Shown here: positions 1-6,418 of the stretch, piece after piece | How positions within the stretch are numbered: the first letter of the stretch is position 1 | Layout: the number at the start of each line of letters is the position of its first letter | Source of the DNA: Waddliaceae bacterium | Lineage (GTDB): Bacteria > Chlamydiota > Chlamydiia > Chlamydiales > SLFE01 | Assembly (NCBI GenBank): GCA_007124415.1 | Contig: SLFE01000079.1 | Location: 1 to 10,753 of the forward strand | Reading direction: 5' to 3' | Length of the DNA: 10,753 nt | Position numbers and translations under genes: made by a program | Notes under the pieces: model-generated | Told to the model about the DNA's origin: nothing | What the model saw: the letters and a program-made list of their open reading frames with translations, nothing else | The model's database searches: none

Positions 1-234
1 ATGCAGCTTCATAGAGAGGGCGAGGCCCTTGACATTTTAAAAAAACTCCATAAAATCGATCCGGAAAATCCCACTGTGGAGTATATGCTCACGGTTTTAA
101 GCGCTAAAAGGTTCGAGTTCGACGAATCCTGGAGGCACTTGCATAGAGTCGAAGGAATCGTCTTATCTCGGGGGCATATGCCGAGAGCATTGAAAGAATT
201 AAAAAAACAACTTTCAATCTTATATCCTGAATGA
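1..234 (+). CDS. C-terminal part of a TPR-type repeat protein (5' end outside window)
   Basis: The frame is open from the first base to a TGA at 232-234 and gives 77 residues. An ATG sits at base 1, but this is most likely an internal methionine, because no upstream sequence is visible and the product begins in the middle of a helical repeat. The segment around residues 6-36 has the small/large hydrophobic spacing and the D-P-E-N-P turn typical of tetratricopeptide (TPR) repeats, followed by a second helical pair. TPR proteins are protein-protein interaction scaffolds, so no specific role can be given. The next gene starts 10 bases after the stop, and its ribosome binding site overlaps the end of this frame, so the two are probably co-transcribed. 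Confidence in coding is high; confidence in the TPR class is moderate. Confidence 0.65.
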   Translation: MQLHREGEALDILKKLHKIDPENPTVEYMLTVLSAKRFEFDESWRHLHRVEGIVLSRGHMPRALKELKKQLSILYPE

Positions 235-244
235 GAGGTGTCTT

Positions 245-841
245 ATGTTCAGAAGCAGCCGTTCAATTTTTCAAAAGCCTGTCACACCTGATTTCAAACT
301 GGGCGAAACGCTCAAAAAAATGGGTTTTCGCAATGCCAATGCATTGTCGTCATCGCGCTGCCATTCAAAGGCATTGCTTCAAGCTTGGACGAATTTCGGA
401 AAGGTTTACCGAAGAACCTACGAACTCAACAACCTTTCGTTTTCCCCTATATCCTTCGCCCGATTTACCGAGTCGCTTCCCAAGGCGGATTGCAAAAATC
501 TTGTCCTTAGAGATATCAAATTCGAATCAGGCTCGTTGGATGTCCACATTCCCAACCTCCTGCAGGGAGCCTCTCTAAATCCGCACATAAGCGGCGTCTC
601 GCTCACAGAATGCGGCCTCGACGACGATCACGCCCGCCTGATTGCCGGACATCTGGATAAAATCGATATCGACTTTCTCGATCTTACCGGCAACAAAATA
701 GGGATTGAAGGACGCAAAAAGCTCGCCAAAGCCATGATCAGAGAAAACACCGCAGTAAAGGTTGTGCATTGCGACGAATTGAACAGGGAAGACGAAAAAG
801 CCATAAAGGCTTATATTGATAAAGAAATAAGGAGTCTTTAA
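245..841 (+). CDS. Small leucine-rich-repeat protein, function unknown
   Basis: A 198-residue protein. The ATG at 245 follows a GAGAGG ribosome binding site at 233-238. The first ~60 residues are basic and show no signal peptide or membrane segment. Residues ~85-175 read as leucine-rich repeats of the ribonuclease-inhibitor/NLR kind: I-S-G-V-S-L-T-E-C-G-L-D-D-D-H-A-R-L at 115-132, then the classic L-D-L-T-G-N-K-I-G-I-E-G at 145-156 with a following helix. Such domains bind proteins and in amoeba-associated Chlamydiae often occur in host-interaction candidates, but nothing here shows export. It lies between a TPR protein and a cobalamin adenosyltransferase; its TAA (839-841) overlaps the ATG of the latter by one base. 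Function is not recognised. The LRR assignment is fairly sure for residues 115-172 and weaker before that. Confidence 0.75.
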   Translation: MFRSSRSIFQKPVTPDFKLGETLKKMGFRNANALSSSRCHSKALLQAWTNFGKVYRRTYELNNLSFSPISFARFTESLPKADCKNLVLRDIKFESGSLDVHIPNLLQGASLNPHISGVSLTECGLDDDHARLIAGHLDKIDIDFLDLTGNKIGIEGRKKLAKAMIRENTAVKVVHCDELNREDEKAIKAYIDKEIRSL

Positions 842-1410
842 TGCCCATTTACACAAAAACCGGCGACAAGGGAGAGACATCGCTCTTTTCCGGCCAGCGC
901 GTCCCCAAAGACGATTCATTCATGCATGCCCTAGGAACTCTCGACGAGTGCAGCTCGGCCATCGGCCTTGCCCTATCGCTTCTGCCCAAAGAAGACAGGC
1001 TCGGGGACACTCGCGAACGACTCGTCTCGATTCAACATGCGCTGTTCGACTTGGGAGCCGCCGTTGCCACTCCCCGAAACCGCTCGTCGGAAAAGCAGAT
1101 CAATAAAACAAGATTCGGCCATGACGGGATCGAAAAACTGGAAAAATGGATTGATGAAATGGACGCGACTCTTCCCAAGCTAACCACGTTCATACTTCCG
1201 GGAGGCCACCCGAGCTCCGCCGCCCTTCATCTTGCCAGAAACATGTGCCGCAGAGCTGAAAGGCACGCCATCCCCTTGCACCATCATGCGGCCGTCAGCG
1301 ACAATGTCATCATTTATCTCAACCGACTCTCGGATTACCTGTTCGTGCTCACCAGGCTTGTCAACCACTTGACCGACTCCCCTGAAACAATTTGGGAGCA
1401 CAAAGGATAA
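841..1410 (+). CDS. PduO-type cob(I)alamin (corrinoid) adenosyltransferase
   Basis: A 189-residue protein that transfers the 5'-deoxyadenosyl group of ATP to cob(I)alamin, making coenzyme B12 in the cytoplasm; the family is trimeric. Family signatures are clear: the N-terminal ATP-binding stretch T-K-T-G-D-K-G at residues 5-11, G-Q-R-V near 18-21, G-T-L-D-E at 32-36, F-I-L-P-G-G at 117-122, R-R-A-E-R at 137-141, and N-R-L-S-D-Y-L-F at 161-168. The length is normal and the protein appears intact. The ATG at 841 overlaps the stop of the LRR gene (TAATG) and has its own AAGGAGT ribosome binding site at 827-833, so translational coupling is likely. The TAA stop (1408-1410) lies inside the first bases of a 49-bp repeat that occurs again before clpB. 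It implies use of adenosylcobalamin, by salvage or synthesis; the consuming enzyme is not in the window. Confidence 0.93.
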   Translation: MPIYTKTGDKGETSLFSGQRVPKDDSFMHALGTLDECSSAIGLALSLLPKEDRLGDTRERLVSIQHALFDLGAAVATPRNRSSEKQINKTRFGHDGIEKLEKWIDEMDATLPKLTTFILPGGHPSSAALHLARNMCRRAERHAIPLHHHAAVSDNVIIYLNRLSDYLFVLTRLVNHLTDSPETIWEHKG

Positions 1411-1454
1411 AACATCGCAAAAAGCACTTTTCATCTTTTGAGTACACTCCCTAA
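1406..1454 (+). repeat. 49-bp direct repeat, copy 1 (solo element end)
   Basis: This stretch is identical over 49 bases to 3678-3726. It includes, at 1433-1453, one 21-bp copy of the inverted-repeat terminus of the element at 3339-3726. It starts two bases before the stop codon of the adenosyltransferase gene, and its last bases (CTA at 1451-1453) form the TAG stop of the convergent 606-residue gene. No second terminus is found to its left, so it is either a truncated element copy or one half of a duplication. Confidence 0.9.
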
Positions 1455-3271
1455 ATGAACTCAATAGACACGCCGTTTTCCTCAAGAAGATAGATTAATT
1501 CGGGAGAATATATTGTGGGGTTTTGTAAGATGAGAAGAACATGGCTCTCCTTCGGCCTCGCCCCCTCCTCAATGTATTGTTTGACCCTTTCGAAAGTTTG
1601 TGCGTCCTGATTGAGAAGGGCCATGGCAATCGGATCGTCAAATATATCTTCGGTAAGCTGAAAATCATTAGGGTGCTTTCTTTTTTTGCCGATGATGTAC
1701 TCTTGGCTCGAAGAATTCTTTAACGTCTCGATCAAGTCTTTTCCAACGCCGGGAGGTTGGTGAAGGATCGCATTAATAACATTTTTAATTCTGAGCAAAA
1801 ACCCTTTTTCCAAAAGCGAGGAGATGACATCAGACGTCGACGTTTGTATCGCGATCTTAAGCAGTTTTTCATTGCGGCAGTTGAATTCGAAAAAAGGCTC
1901 TTTTTCCAGCAAATGTTTGAAGAATTGGTCTTTCGGCACCTCCTTGTAGGCCTTCAGCAACTCTTCGCCTGGATGAACCCCGCTGCGGATCAAAAGCTCA
2001 AAAACACCCGGAGCTTCATGAACATAATTGCTTACAAGCTCATCGAGTTTTTCGGGCGAGGCGTCAGGATAGATCGGAACCTCCATAGTTAAAGCTTGAA
2101 GCGTCAGTTCGCTGACCGGATTCTTTTTATTTTCTATTCCCCCAATGACCATTTGATCGGTAATTTCCAGTCCATACATTCTGGCAATTTTAATAATGGC
2201 CGGAGTGTATTCATTATTCTTTCTCAACAATCCTTTTAACTGTTTTTCCGAAAGCTTGAAACCATACATAAAATAGACCCGCAATAGTTCAAGACTAAAG
2301 GGTCGATTTCCCTCGATTAATTCATTGAATTGCCGCGAGGTTAATTCATGCCCCTGATAGACATGCGAGACAAGATCCGACAAAGCCTCTTCTCCCGGAT
2401 TTTTGATAATCTCATTTAAATCAAGCAGCCGATAAACAGAGGGCTGCGATCCGATGGACATATAATCATCTTCGACGCAACACTTATCGGAATCATCATT
2501 CGGATCGTCGAATTTATTTTTAAGGAGGCGCCGGCAGTTTTCATCCAAGTGTTTAGAGGCAAAACTCCAGTGATATTTATCGGGAACAACGTCCTCTTTG
2601 AGCAGGAACTTAATCGTCGCGCTTGCCTGTCTTCCGGAATACCTGATTGCGAATGTCAAACATGTCGGCGTGAGCAACTTAAAGGATGCCAACTCTTTCA
2701 GTATCTCCAATGTATGAGGTGAATTGTGGACAAAAAGTGAATGAACATTATTTTTTTCGGGAAAGCGTCTACACTCTAAAAGAGCTGCTACTATTCCGGC
2801 GGTGAACTCGTTTTGACTTTGAAAAAGAATACGATAGATGTCATATGTTTCTATATTCGAACCTTCTTTAAGCCATTCCAAAATCAGCGCGGGCGACTCG
2901 GATGACGGGGATTTCAATTCCTTAAGCAAACAGGTGTCATTCCGCTCCCTTTTCCACTCGCTCCAATAATCCGACACGCCTTTCTCGATTATTTTGTTCA
3001 CCTTGAACTTGTCCCATGCGATGGGATCATTTCCTAATTGATAAAGGCTGGCGATTGCATCGCTTGCAATTTGATAAATACAATCCGGCGATAGCTGAAT
3101 CGTCTCGGCAGCTTTTATGTCGTGCTTTTCAATATACAATTCTTTGACTAAAGGCTTCCCGACCAGCTGTTGAAACAGACTGCTCATATATTGGGCTTTT
3201 TCTTCTTCATTTTTAAGCTGGGCCAGTTCGACATAAAGCCTGCTCTTATTAACAATTTCCGAAACCATCAT
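1451..3271 (-). CDS. Large helical-repeat protein (ankyrin-like, degenerate), unknown function; effector candidate
   Basis: A 606-residue protein that I do not recognise. The start at 3271 is supported by AGGAG placed 6 bases before the ATG. No signal peptide or transmembrane segment is visible. Almost the whole length appears alpha-helical, with a loose period of about 30-35 residues best seen at ~185-250 and ~325-500 (pattern: leucine-rich helix, turn with G or D, second helix ending in A/L-I). This resembles highly diverged ankyrin or similar alpha-solenoid repeats. An acidic, cysteine-containing insert lies at 255-270, and a basic cluster K-K-R-K at 529-532 resembles a classical nuclear localisation signal. 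The gene sits alone on the minus strand between plus-strand housekeeping genes and is bracketed by repeat copies at 1406-1454 and 3339-3726. A secreted host-interaction protein is plausible but unproven. Confidence 0.8.
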   Translation of the reverse strand: MMVSEIVNKSRLYVELAQLKNEEEKAQYMSSLFQQLVGKPLVKELYIEKHDIKAAETIQLSPDCIYQIASDAIASLYQLGNDPIAWDKFKVNKIIEKGVSDYWSEWKRERNDTCLLKELKSPSSESPALILEWLKEGSNIETYDIYRILFQSQNEFTAGIVAALLECRRFPEKNNVHSLFVHNSPHTLEILKELASFKLLTPTCLTFAIRYSGRQASATIKFLLKEDVVPDKYHWSFASKHLDENCRRLLKNKFDDPNDDSDKCCVEDDYMSIGSQPSVYRLLDLNEIIKNPGEEALSDLVSHVYQGHELTSRQFNELIEGNRPFSLELLRVYFMYGFKLSEKQLKGLLRKNNEYTPAIIKIARMYGLEITDQMVIGGIENKKNPVSELTLQALTMEVPIYPDASPEKLDELVSNYVHEAPGVFELLIRSGVHPGEELLKAYKEVPKDQFFKHLLEKEPFFEFNCRNEKLLKIAIQTSTSDVISSLLEKGFLLRIKNVINAILHQPPGVGKDLIETLKNSSSQEYIIGKKRKHPNDFQLTEDIFDDPIAMALLNQDAQTFERVKQYIEEGARPKESHVLLILQNPTIYSPELIYLLEENGVSIEFI

Positions 3272-3338
3272 ATCAGTCTCCTGTATTCAAAATATTCCTT
3301 GAATTTATTGATAATTTTATTTTTTTGAAAGGGTTTTC

Positions 3339-3359
3339 TAGGGAGTGTACTCAAAAGAT
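3339..3359 (+). repeat. Terminal inverted repeat, left
   Basis: 21 bp that are the exact reverse complement of 3705-3725 and also of 1433-1453. The outermost bases (TAGGG) face the 606-residue gene. Confidence 0.9.
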
Positions 3360-3362
3360 CAA

Positions 3363-3392
3363 CCTCGCCCTGAAGGGCGAGGATTATTTTTT
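3363..3392 (+). terminator. Hairpin with T-tract, copy A (terminator-like / IS-end-like)
   Basis: CCTCGCCC, loop TGAA, GGGCGAGG (3363-3382) is a perfect 8-bp GC-rich stem followed by ATTATTTTTT, which fits an intrinsic terminator for plus-strand transcription. The same hairpin type with adjacent TCAA also resembles the subterminal hairpins of IS200/IS605-family ends, so its role is ambiguous. Confidence 0.5.
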
Positions 3393-3419
3393 AGGGAGGG
3401 GATTACACCCCTCCCTAAA
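3390..3419. repeat. Perfect 12-bp inverted repeat, copy A
   Basis: The arms are TTTAGGGAGGGG and its exact complement, separated by a 6-base loop (3402-3407). The second copy, at 3600-3629, differs only in the loop. Confidence 0.85.
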
Positions 3420-3434
3420 CAAAGGATTTAAAAA

Positions 3435-3460
3435 ACCCCTCCCTAAAGGAAGGGGTCTTC
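3435..3460. terminator. A-tract/hairpin/T-rich tract, copy A
   Basis: ACCCCTCC, loop CTAAA-like, GGAAGGGGT (3435-3456) forms a stem with one internal mismatch. It has AAAAAA on the left and CTTCTTT on the right, so it could terminate transcription on either strand. It is repeated at 3645-3670. Confidence 0.45.
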
Positions 3461-3503
3461 TTTATGAGATAAATTAGGGATTTTTGATGAGATTTTTCCT
3501 TCG

Positions 3504-3561
3504 CTAAACGACCTTTTCGAAAGACATACTTGATAAAGTAGGCTGAGAAAAGATCGTTTAG
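3504..3561. repeat. Imperfect inverted repeat in the spacer of the element
   Basis: The arms 3504-3518 (CTAAACGACCTTTTC) and 3547-3561 (GAAAAGATCGTTTAG) are complementary at 14 of 15 positions around a 28-base loop. It lies between the two 115-bp repeats, so the whole element could fold into a multi-arm structure. Confidence 0.7.
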
Positions 3562-3568
3562 GGACGGT

Positions 3569-3683
3569 TCAACCTCGCCCTGAAGGGCGAGGATTATTTT
3601 TTAGGGAGGGGATTGCACCCCTCCCTAAACAAAGGATTTAAAAAACCCCTCCCTAAAGGAAGGGGTCTTCTTTATGAGATAAA
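3569..3683 (+). repeat. 115-bp direct repeat, copy B
   Basis: The second copy of the unit at 3359-3473, with one base different. It carries the same three hairpins at 3573-3592 (followed by a T-tract to 3602), 3600-3629 and 3645-3666. Near-identity suggests a recent duplication or ongoing gene conversion. Confidence 0.95.
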
Positions 3684-3726
3684 ACATCGCAAAAAGCACT
3701 TTTCATCTTTTGAGTACACTCCCTAA
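3678..3726 (+). repeat. 49-bp direct repeat, copy 2 (right end of element)
   Basis: Identical to 1406-1454. It contains the right terminal inverted repeat (3705-3725). It ends 3 bases before the -35 box of the clpB promoter. Confidence 0.92.
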
Positions 3727-3729
3727 TGC

Positions 3730-3758
3730 TTGACTGCTATTGATTTACCTATTATCAT
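3730..3758 (+). promoter_or_regulatory. Sigma70-type promoter for clpB
   Basis: TTGACT (3730-3735), a 17-base spacer, and TATCAT (3753-3758) are close to the consensus for the housekeeping sigma factor. Transcription would start near 3765, only a few bases before the ATG at 3769, giving an almost leaderless mRNA. No CIRCE (HrcA-binding) inverted repeat is seen here. Confidence 0.65.
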
Positions 3759-3768
3759 GAAAAACGGT

Positions 3769-6378
3769 ATGAAACAAAACTTTACTGAAGCCGCTTCGGA
3801 ATCGCTGCAATCGGCATTTGTCGATGCCCGGGGGCGGGACAACACTGAAATAACTGAAAACCATTTACTTAAAGCTTTGTTGTCCGATCCTGAAGGATAC
3901 TTTGTATCGCTTCTTCAGGATTTGAAAACAAATCCGGCCTCCCTTCTTAAAAAAGTCGAAGAGTCTTTGACAAACCTTCCTGTCTATTCGGGTGAGGGAG
4001 GAGAGCCCCAGCCGGGAAGAAGTCTTCAGGGACGCGTTGCCGACGCTCAGTCCATCGCGGAAAAAATGAACGACTCGTATATCAGTACCGATCATTTCCT
4101 CCTTGCCTTTTGGAAAAACGGAGGCGAACCTTTTTCCTCATGGAAAAAACAGACCAACCTTTCCTACAAAGATGTTGAATCCAAGATCAAAGAAATTAGA
4201 GGAGACCGAAGCATGGACTCGCCGACAGCAGAATCAAGCCTCAAAACTCTGGAAAAGTATTGCAAGGACTTGACAGGCCTCGCCAGAGAGGGAAAGCTCG
4301 ATCCTGTCATAGGGAGGGAAGAAGAAATTCGAAGGACCATGCAAGTGCTTTCCCGGCGCACAAAAAACAACCCTATGCTTATCGGCGATCCCGGAGTGGG
4401 AAAAACAGCCATCGCAGAAGGGCTTGCCCACAGGATCATCCAGGAGGATGTGCCCGATTCACTCAAGGGAAAACAGATTTTAGCGTTAGACATGGGCAGC
4501 CTGATAGCCGGAACGAAATTTCGGGGTGAATTTGAAGAACGGCTAAAAGGGATCTTGCAGGAGGTCGAAAAAAGCGAAGGGCAGATCATTTTATTTATCG
4601 ACGAAGTGCACACCCTCATAGGAGCCGGAGCTACCGAAGGGGCCATGGACGCGGCCAACCTTTTCAAGCCCGCCCTCGCGCGCGGCGTCCTCCATTGCGT
4701 CGGGGCGACGACACTGAGCGAATACCAGAAGCACATCGAAAAGGACGCCGCTCTCGAAAGGCGTTTTCAACCTGTCATGGTCAAAGAGCCAAGTCTGGAA
4801 GAGGCTGTTGCTATTTTGCGCGGCATAAGAGAGCGCTACGAGATTTTTCATGGCGTCAGGATAACCGAATCGGCCATCCATGCCGCTGTTTTCCTGTCCA
4901 ACCGCTACATAACTGATCGTTTTTTACCCGACAAAGCTATCGATTTGATCGACGAGGCGGCCAGTCTGATTAAAATGCAGCTGGGAAGCCGCCCCCTTCC
5001 GATAGATAACAAGGAAAGGCAGCTATCGAGCATGATTGTCGAGCAGGAGGCGCTAAAAAGAGAAGATAGCGCGAGCTCAAAGGAAGAGGTGAAAAAGCTT
5101 GAAGAAAAAATTGCGGAAGTTAAAGAAGAGCTTGCCAAACTTAGATCTCAATGGGATAGGGAAAAACAATTAATCCAGGACCTCAAAGACAAAAAAAACC
5201 GTTTTGAACAGCTCCGTTTCGAAGAAGAAGACGCCGAGCGCAAGGCCGATTACAACAAGGTTGCCGAGCTCAGATACAAAAGCATACCCGACCTGCAAAA
5301 GGAAATCGAGGAAGCCGAACAAAAGCTTAATGAAAAAGAACACCGGCTTCTTCAGGAAGAGGTCGACGACTCGCTCATCGCCCAAATTGTCTCGAAATGG
5401 ACCGGAGTCCCCGTCGCCAAAATGCTAGAGGGCGAAGCCGAGAAACTACTCCGCCTCGAAGAAGAGCTGGGAAAACGTGTGATCGGACAAGATTTAGCTG
5501 TCGCAACTGTCAGCGAGGCTATCCGGCGGTCAAGGGCCGGCCTGAGCGATCCCGACCGCCCAATGGGCGCCTTTCTTTTTGTCGGCCCCACCGGGGTTGG
5601 AAAAACCGAACTGGCCAAAGCCTTGGCCTATCAACTGTTCAACCAGGAAGAGGCTTTGATCCGCCTCGATATGTCCGAGTACATGGAAAGCCACAGCGTC
5701 TCCAAACTGATCGGGTCCCCGCCCGGATATGTCGGCTACGAAGAGGGAGGCCAGCTCACCGAAGCCATACGCCGCCGCCCCTATTCAGTCATCCTTTTTG
5801 ATGAAATCGAAAAAGCGCATGAGGAAGTTTTCAACATTCTTCTTCAAGTATTCGACGACGGCAGGCTGACAGATGCCAAGGGACGGACGGTCAACTGTAA
5901 AAACGCCCTTTTCGTTATGACGTCCAACCTAGGCTCGGCGCAGCTTTTAGAACAGCTGGAAAAATCTCATTCCGACTTCTCCAAAGAGGCGGTCATGGCC
6001 CTGATCGAACCAATCCTCAGGCGCCACTTCCGCCCCGAATTCCTCAACAGACTCGACGACATCCTCCCCTTCCTTCCGCTACGCGCGGACGAGATGTACA
6101 AGATCGTCGAAATTCAGCTAAAGCGCGTTGCCAAGCGAATCAGCGAACGGCACGTTGCCCTCGCCTGGTCGCAGGATGTGGTCGACTCCCTCGCCAAAGA
6201 AGGCTACGATCCCATCTTCGGCGCCCGCCCCCTCAAGCGGCTGATCCAGCACAAAGTCTCCAATATGCTGGCAACAGCCATCCTCGAGGGACGCATCCCT
6301 TCCGACAGCGAGGTCAATCTCACTCTCGAAGAAGGCAAAATCACCTTTGAGCTTATGGCCGCCCTCGAAACCCATTGA
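3769..6378 (+). CDS. clpB: ATP-dependent protein disaggregase ClpB
   Basis: An 869-residue Hsp100/AAA+ hexameric chaperone that pulls aggregated proteins through its pore together with DnaK. Seen in order: Clp N domain (1-145); first ATPase domain with Walker A G-D-P-G-V-G-K-T (206-213) and Walker B ending D-E (278-279); long charged coiled-coil middle domain (~395-525), which distinguishes ClpB from ClpA and ClpC; second ATPase domain with G-P-T-G-V-G-K-T (606-613), D-E (678-679), pore loop G-Y-V-G (653-656), sensor-1 T-S-N and sensor-2 G-A-R-P-L-K-R (818-824). The first pore loop has K-F where most ClpBs have K-Y. Start choice: in-frame TTG at 3730 and ATG at 3757 overlap the promoter hexamers, while M-K-Q-N-F at 3769 aligns with chlamydial ClpB starts and gives the usual length. 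No clear Shine-Dalgarno precedes it. Confidence 0.97.
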   Translation: MKQNFTEAASESLQSAFVDARGRDNTEITENHLLKALLSDPEGYFVSLLQDLKTNPASLLKKVEESLTNLPVYSGEGGEPQPGRSLQGRVADAQSIAEKMNDSYISTDHFLLAFWKNGGEPFSSWKKQTNLSYKDVESKIKEIRGDRSMDSPTAESSLKTLEKYCKDLTGLAREGKLDPVIGREEEIRRTMQVLSRRTKNNPMLIGDPGVGKTAIAEGLAHRIIQEDVPDSLKGKQILALDMGSLIAGTKFRGEFEERLKGILQEVEKSEGQIILFIDEVHTLIGAGATEGAMDAANLFKPALARGVLHCVGATTLSEYQKHIEKDAALERRFQPVMVKEPSLEEAVAILRGIRERYEIFHGVRITESAIHAAVFLSNRYITDRFLPDKAIDLIDEAASLIKMQLGSRPLPIDNKERQLSSMIVEQEALKREDSASSKEEVKKLEEKIAEVKEELAKLRSQWDREKQLIQDLKDKKNRFEQLRFEEEDAERKADYNKVAELRYKSIPDLQKEIEEAEQKLNEKEHRLLQEEVDDSLIAQIVSKWTGVPVAKMLEGEAEKLLRLEEELGKRVIGQDLAVATVSEAIRRSRAGLSDPDRPMGAFLFVGPTGVGKTELAKALAYQLFNQEEALIRLDMSEYMESHSVSKLIGSPPGYVGYEEGGQLTEAIRRRPYSVILFDEIEKAHEEVFNILLQVFDDGRLTDAKGRTVNCKNALFVMTSNLGSAQLLEQLEKSHSDFSKEAVMALIEPILRRHFRPEFLNRLDDILPFLPLRADEMYKIVEIQLKRVAKRISERHVALAWSQDVVDSLAKEGYDPIFGARPLKRLIQHKVSNMLATAILEGRIPSDSEVNLTLEEGKITFELMAALETH

Positions 6379-6418
6379 TGGCGCGGGAAAGCGACTCTTA
6401 AACTTTTTCTACGATGTA

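Larger units (their letters stand above)
3359..3473 (+). repeat. 115-bp direct repeat, copy A
   Basis: Matches copy B (3569-3683) at 114 of 115 positions; the single difference is A at 3405 versus G at 3615, which falls in the loop of a hairpin. The unit contains three successive hairpins: 3363-3382, 3390-3419 and 3435-3456. Confidence 0.95.
3339..3726. mobile_element. MITE-like non-coding repeat element (388 bp)
   Basis: The only gene-free stretch longer than 300 bases in the window. It is bounded by 21-bp perfect inverted repeats (3339-3359 and 3705-3725, starting TAGGGAGTGTACTC). Inside are two 115-bp direct repeats (3359-3473 and 3569-3683) separated by 95 bp that carry their own inverted repeat. 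No open frame for a transposase exists, so it would need a transposase in trans. Both ends read TA outside the GGG of the terminus, which fits insertion into a TA dinucleotide (as in IS630/Tc1-mariner or some IS5-group elements), but a two-base match is weak evidence. It separates the 606-residue gene from clpB. Alternatives are a locally duplicated intergenic repeat or a relic of a larger element. Confidence 0.65.

Noticed and set aside
3359..3683. Possible CRISPR array from repeated palindromic units
   Set aside because: There are only two units, each 115 bp, with a 95-bp structured spacer and no cas genes; the terminal inverted repeats fit a mobile-element explanation better.
3730..3768. 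Upstream starts for ClpB (TTG at 3730, ATG at 3757) giving a 13- or 4-residue extension
   Set aside because: Both codons lie inside the -35 and -10 hexamers of the promoter, no ribosome binding site precedes them, and chlamydial ClpB proteins begin at the position of the ATG at 3769.
4164..4736. 190-residue open frame antisense to clpB
   Set aside because: It lies wholly inside a strongly conserved coding region on the other strand, is serine/proline-rich as expected of a shadow frame, and has no family resemblance.
5397..5801. 134-residue plus-strand frame within clpB
   Set aside because: It is an arginine-rich shadow frame overlapping the second ATPase domain, with no independent start signals.
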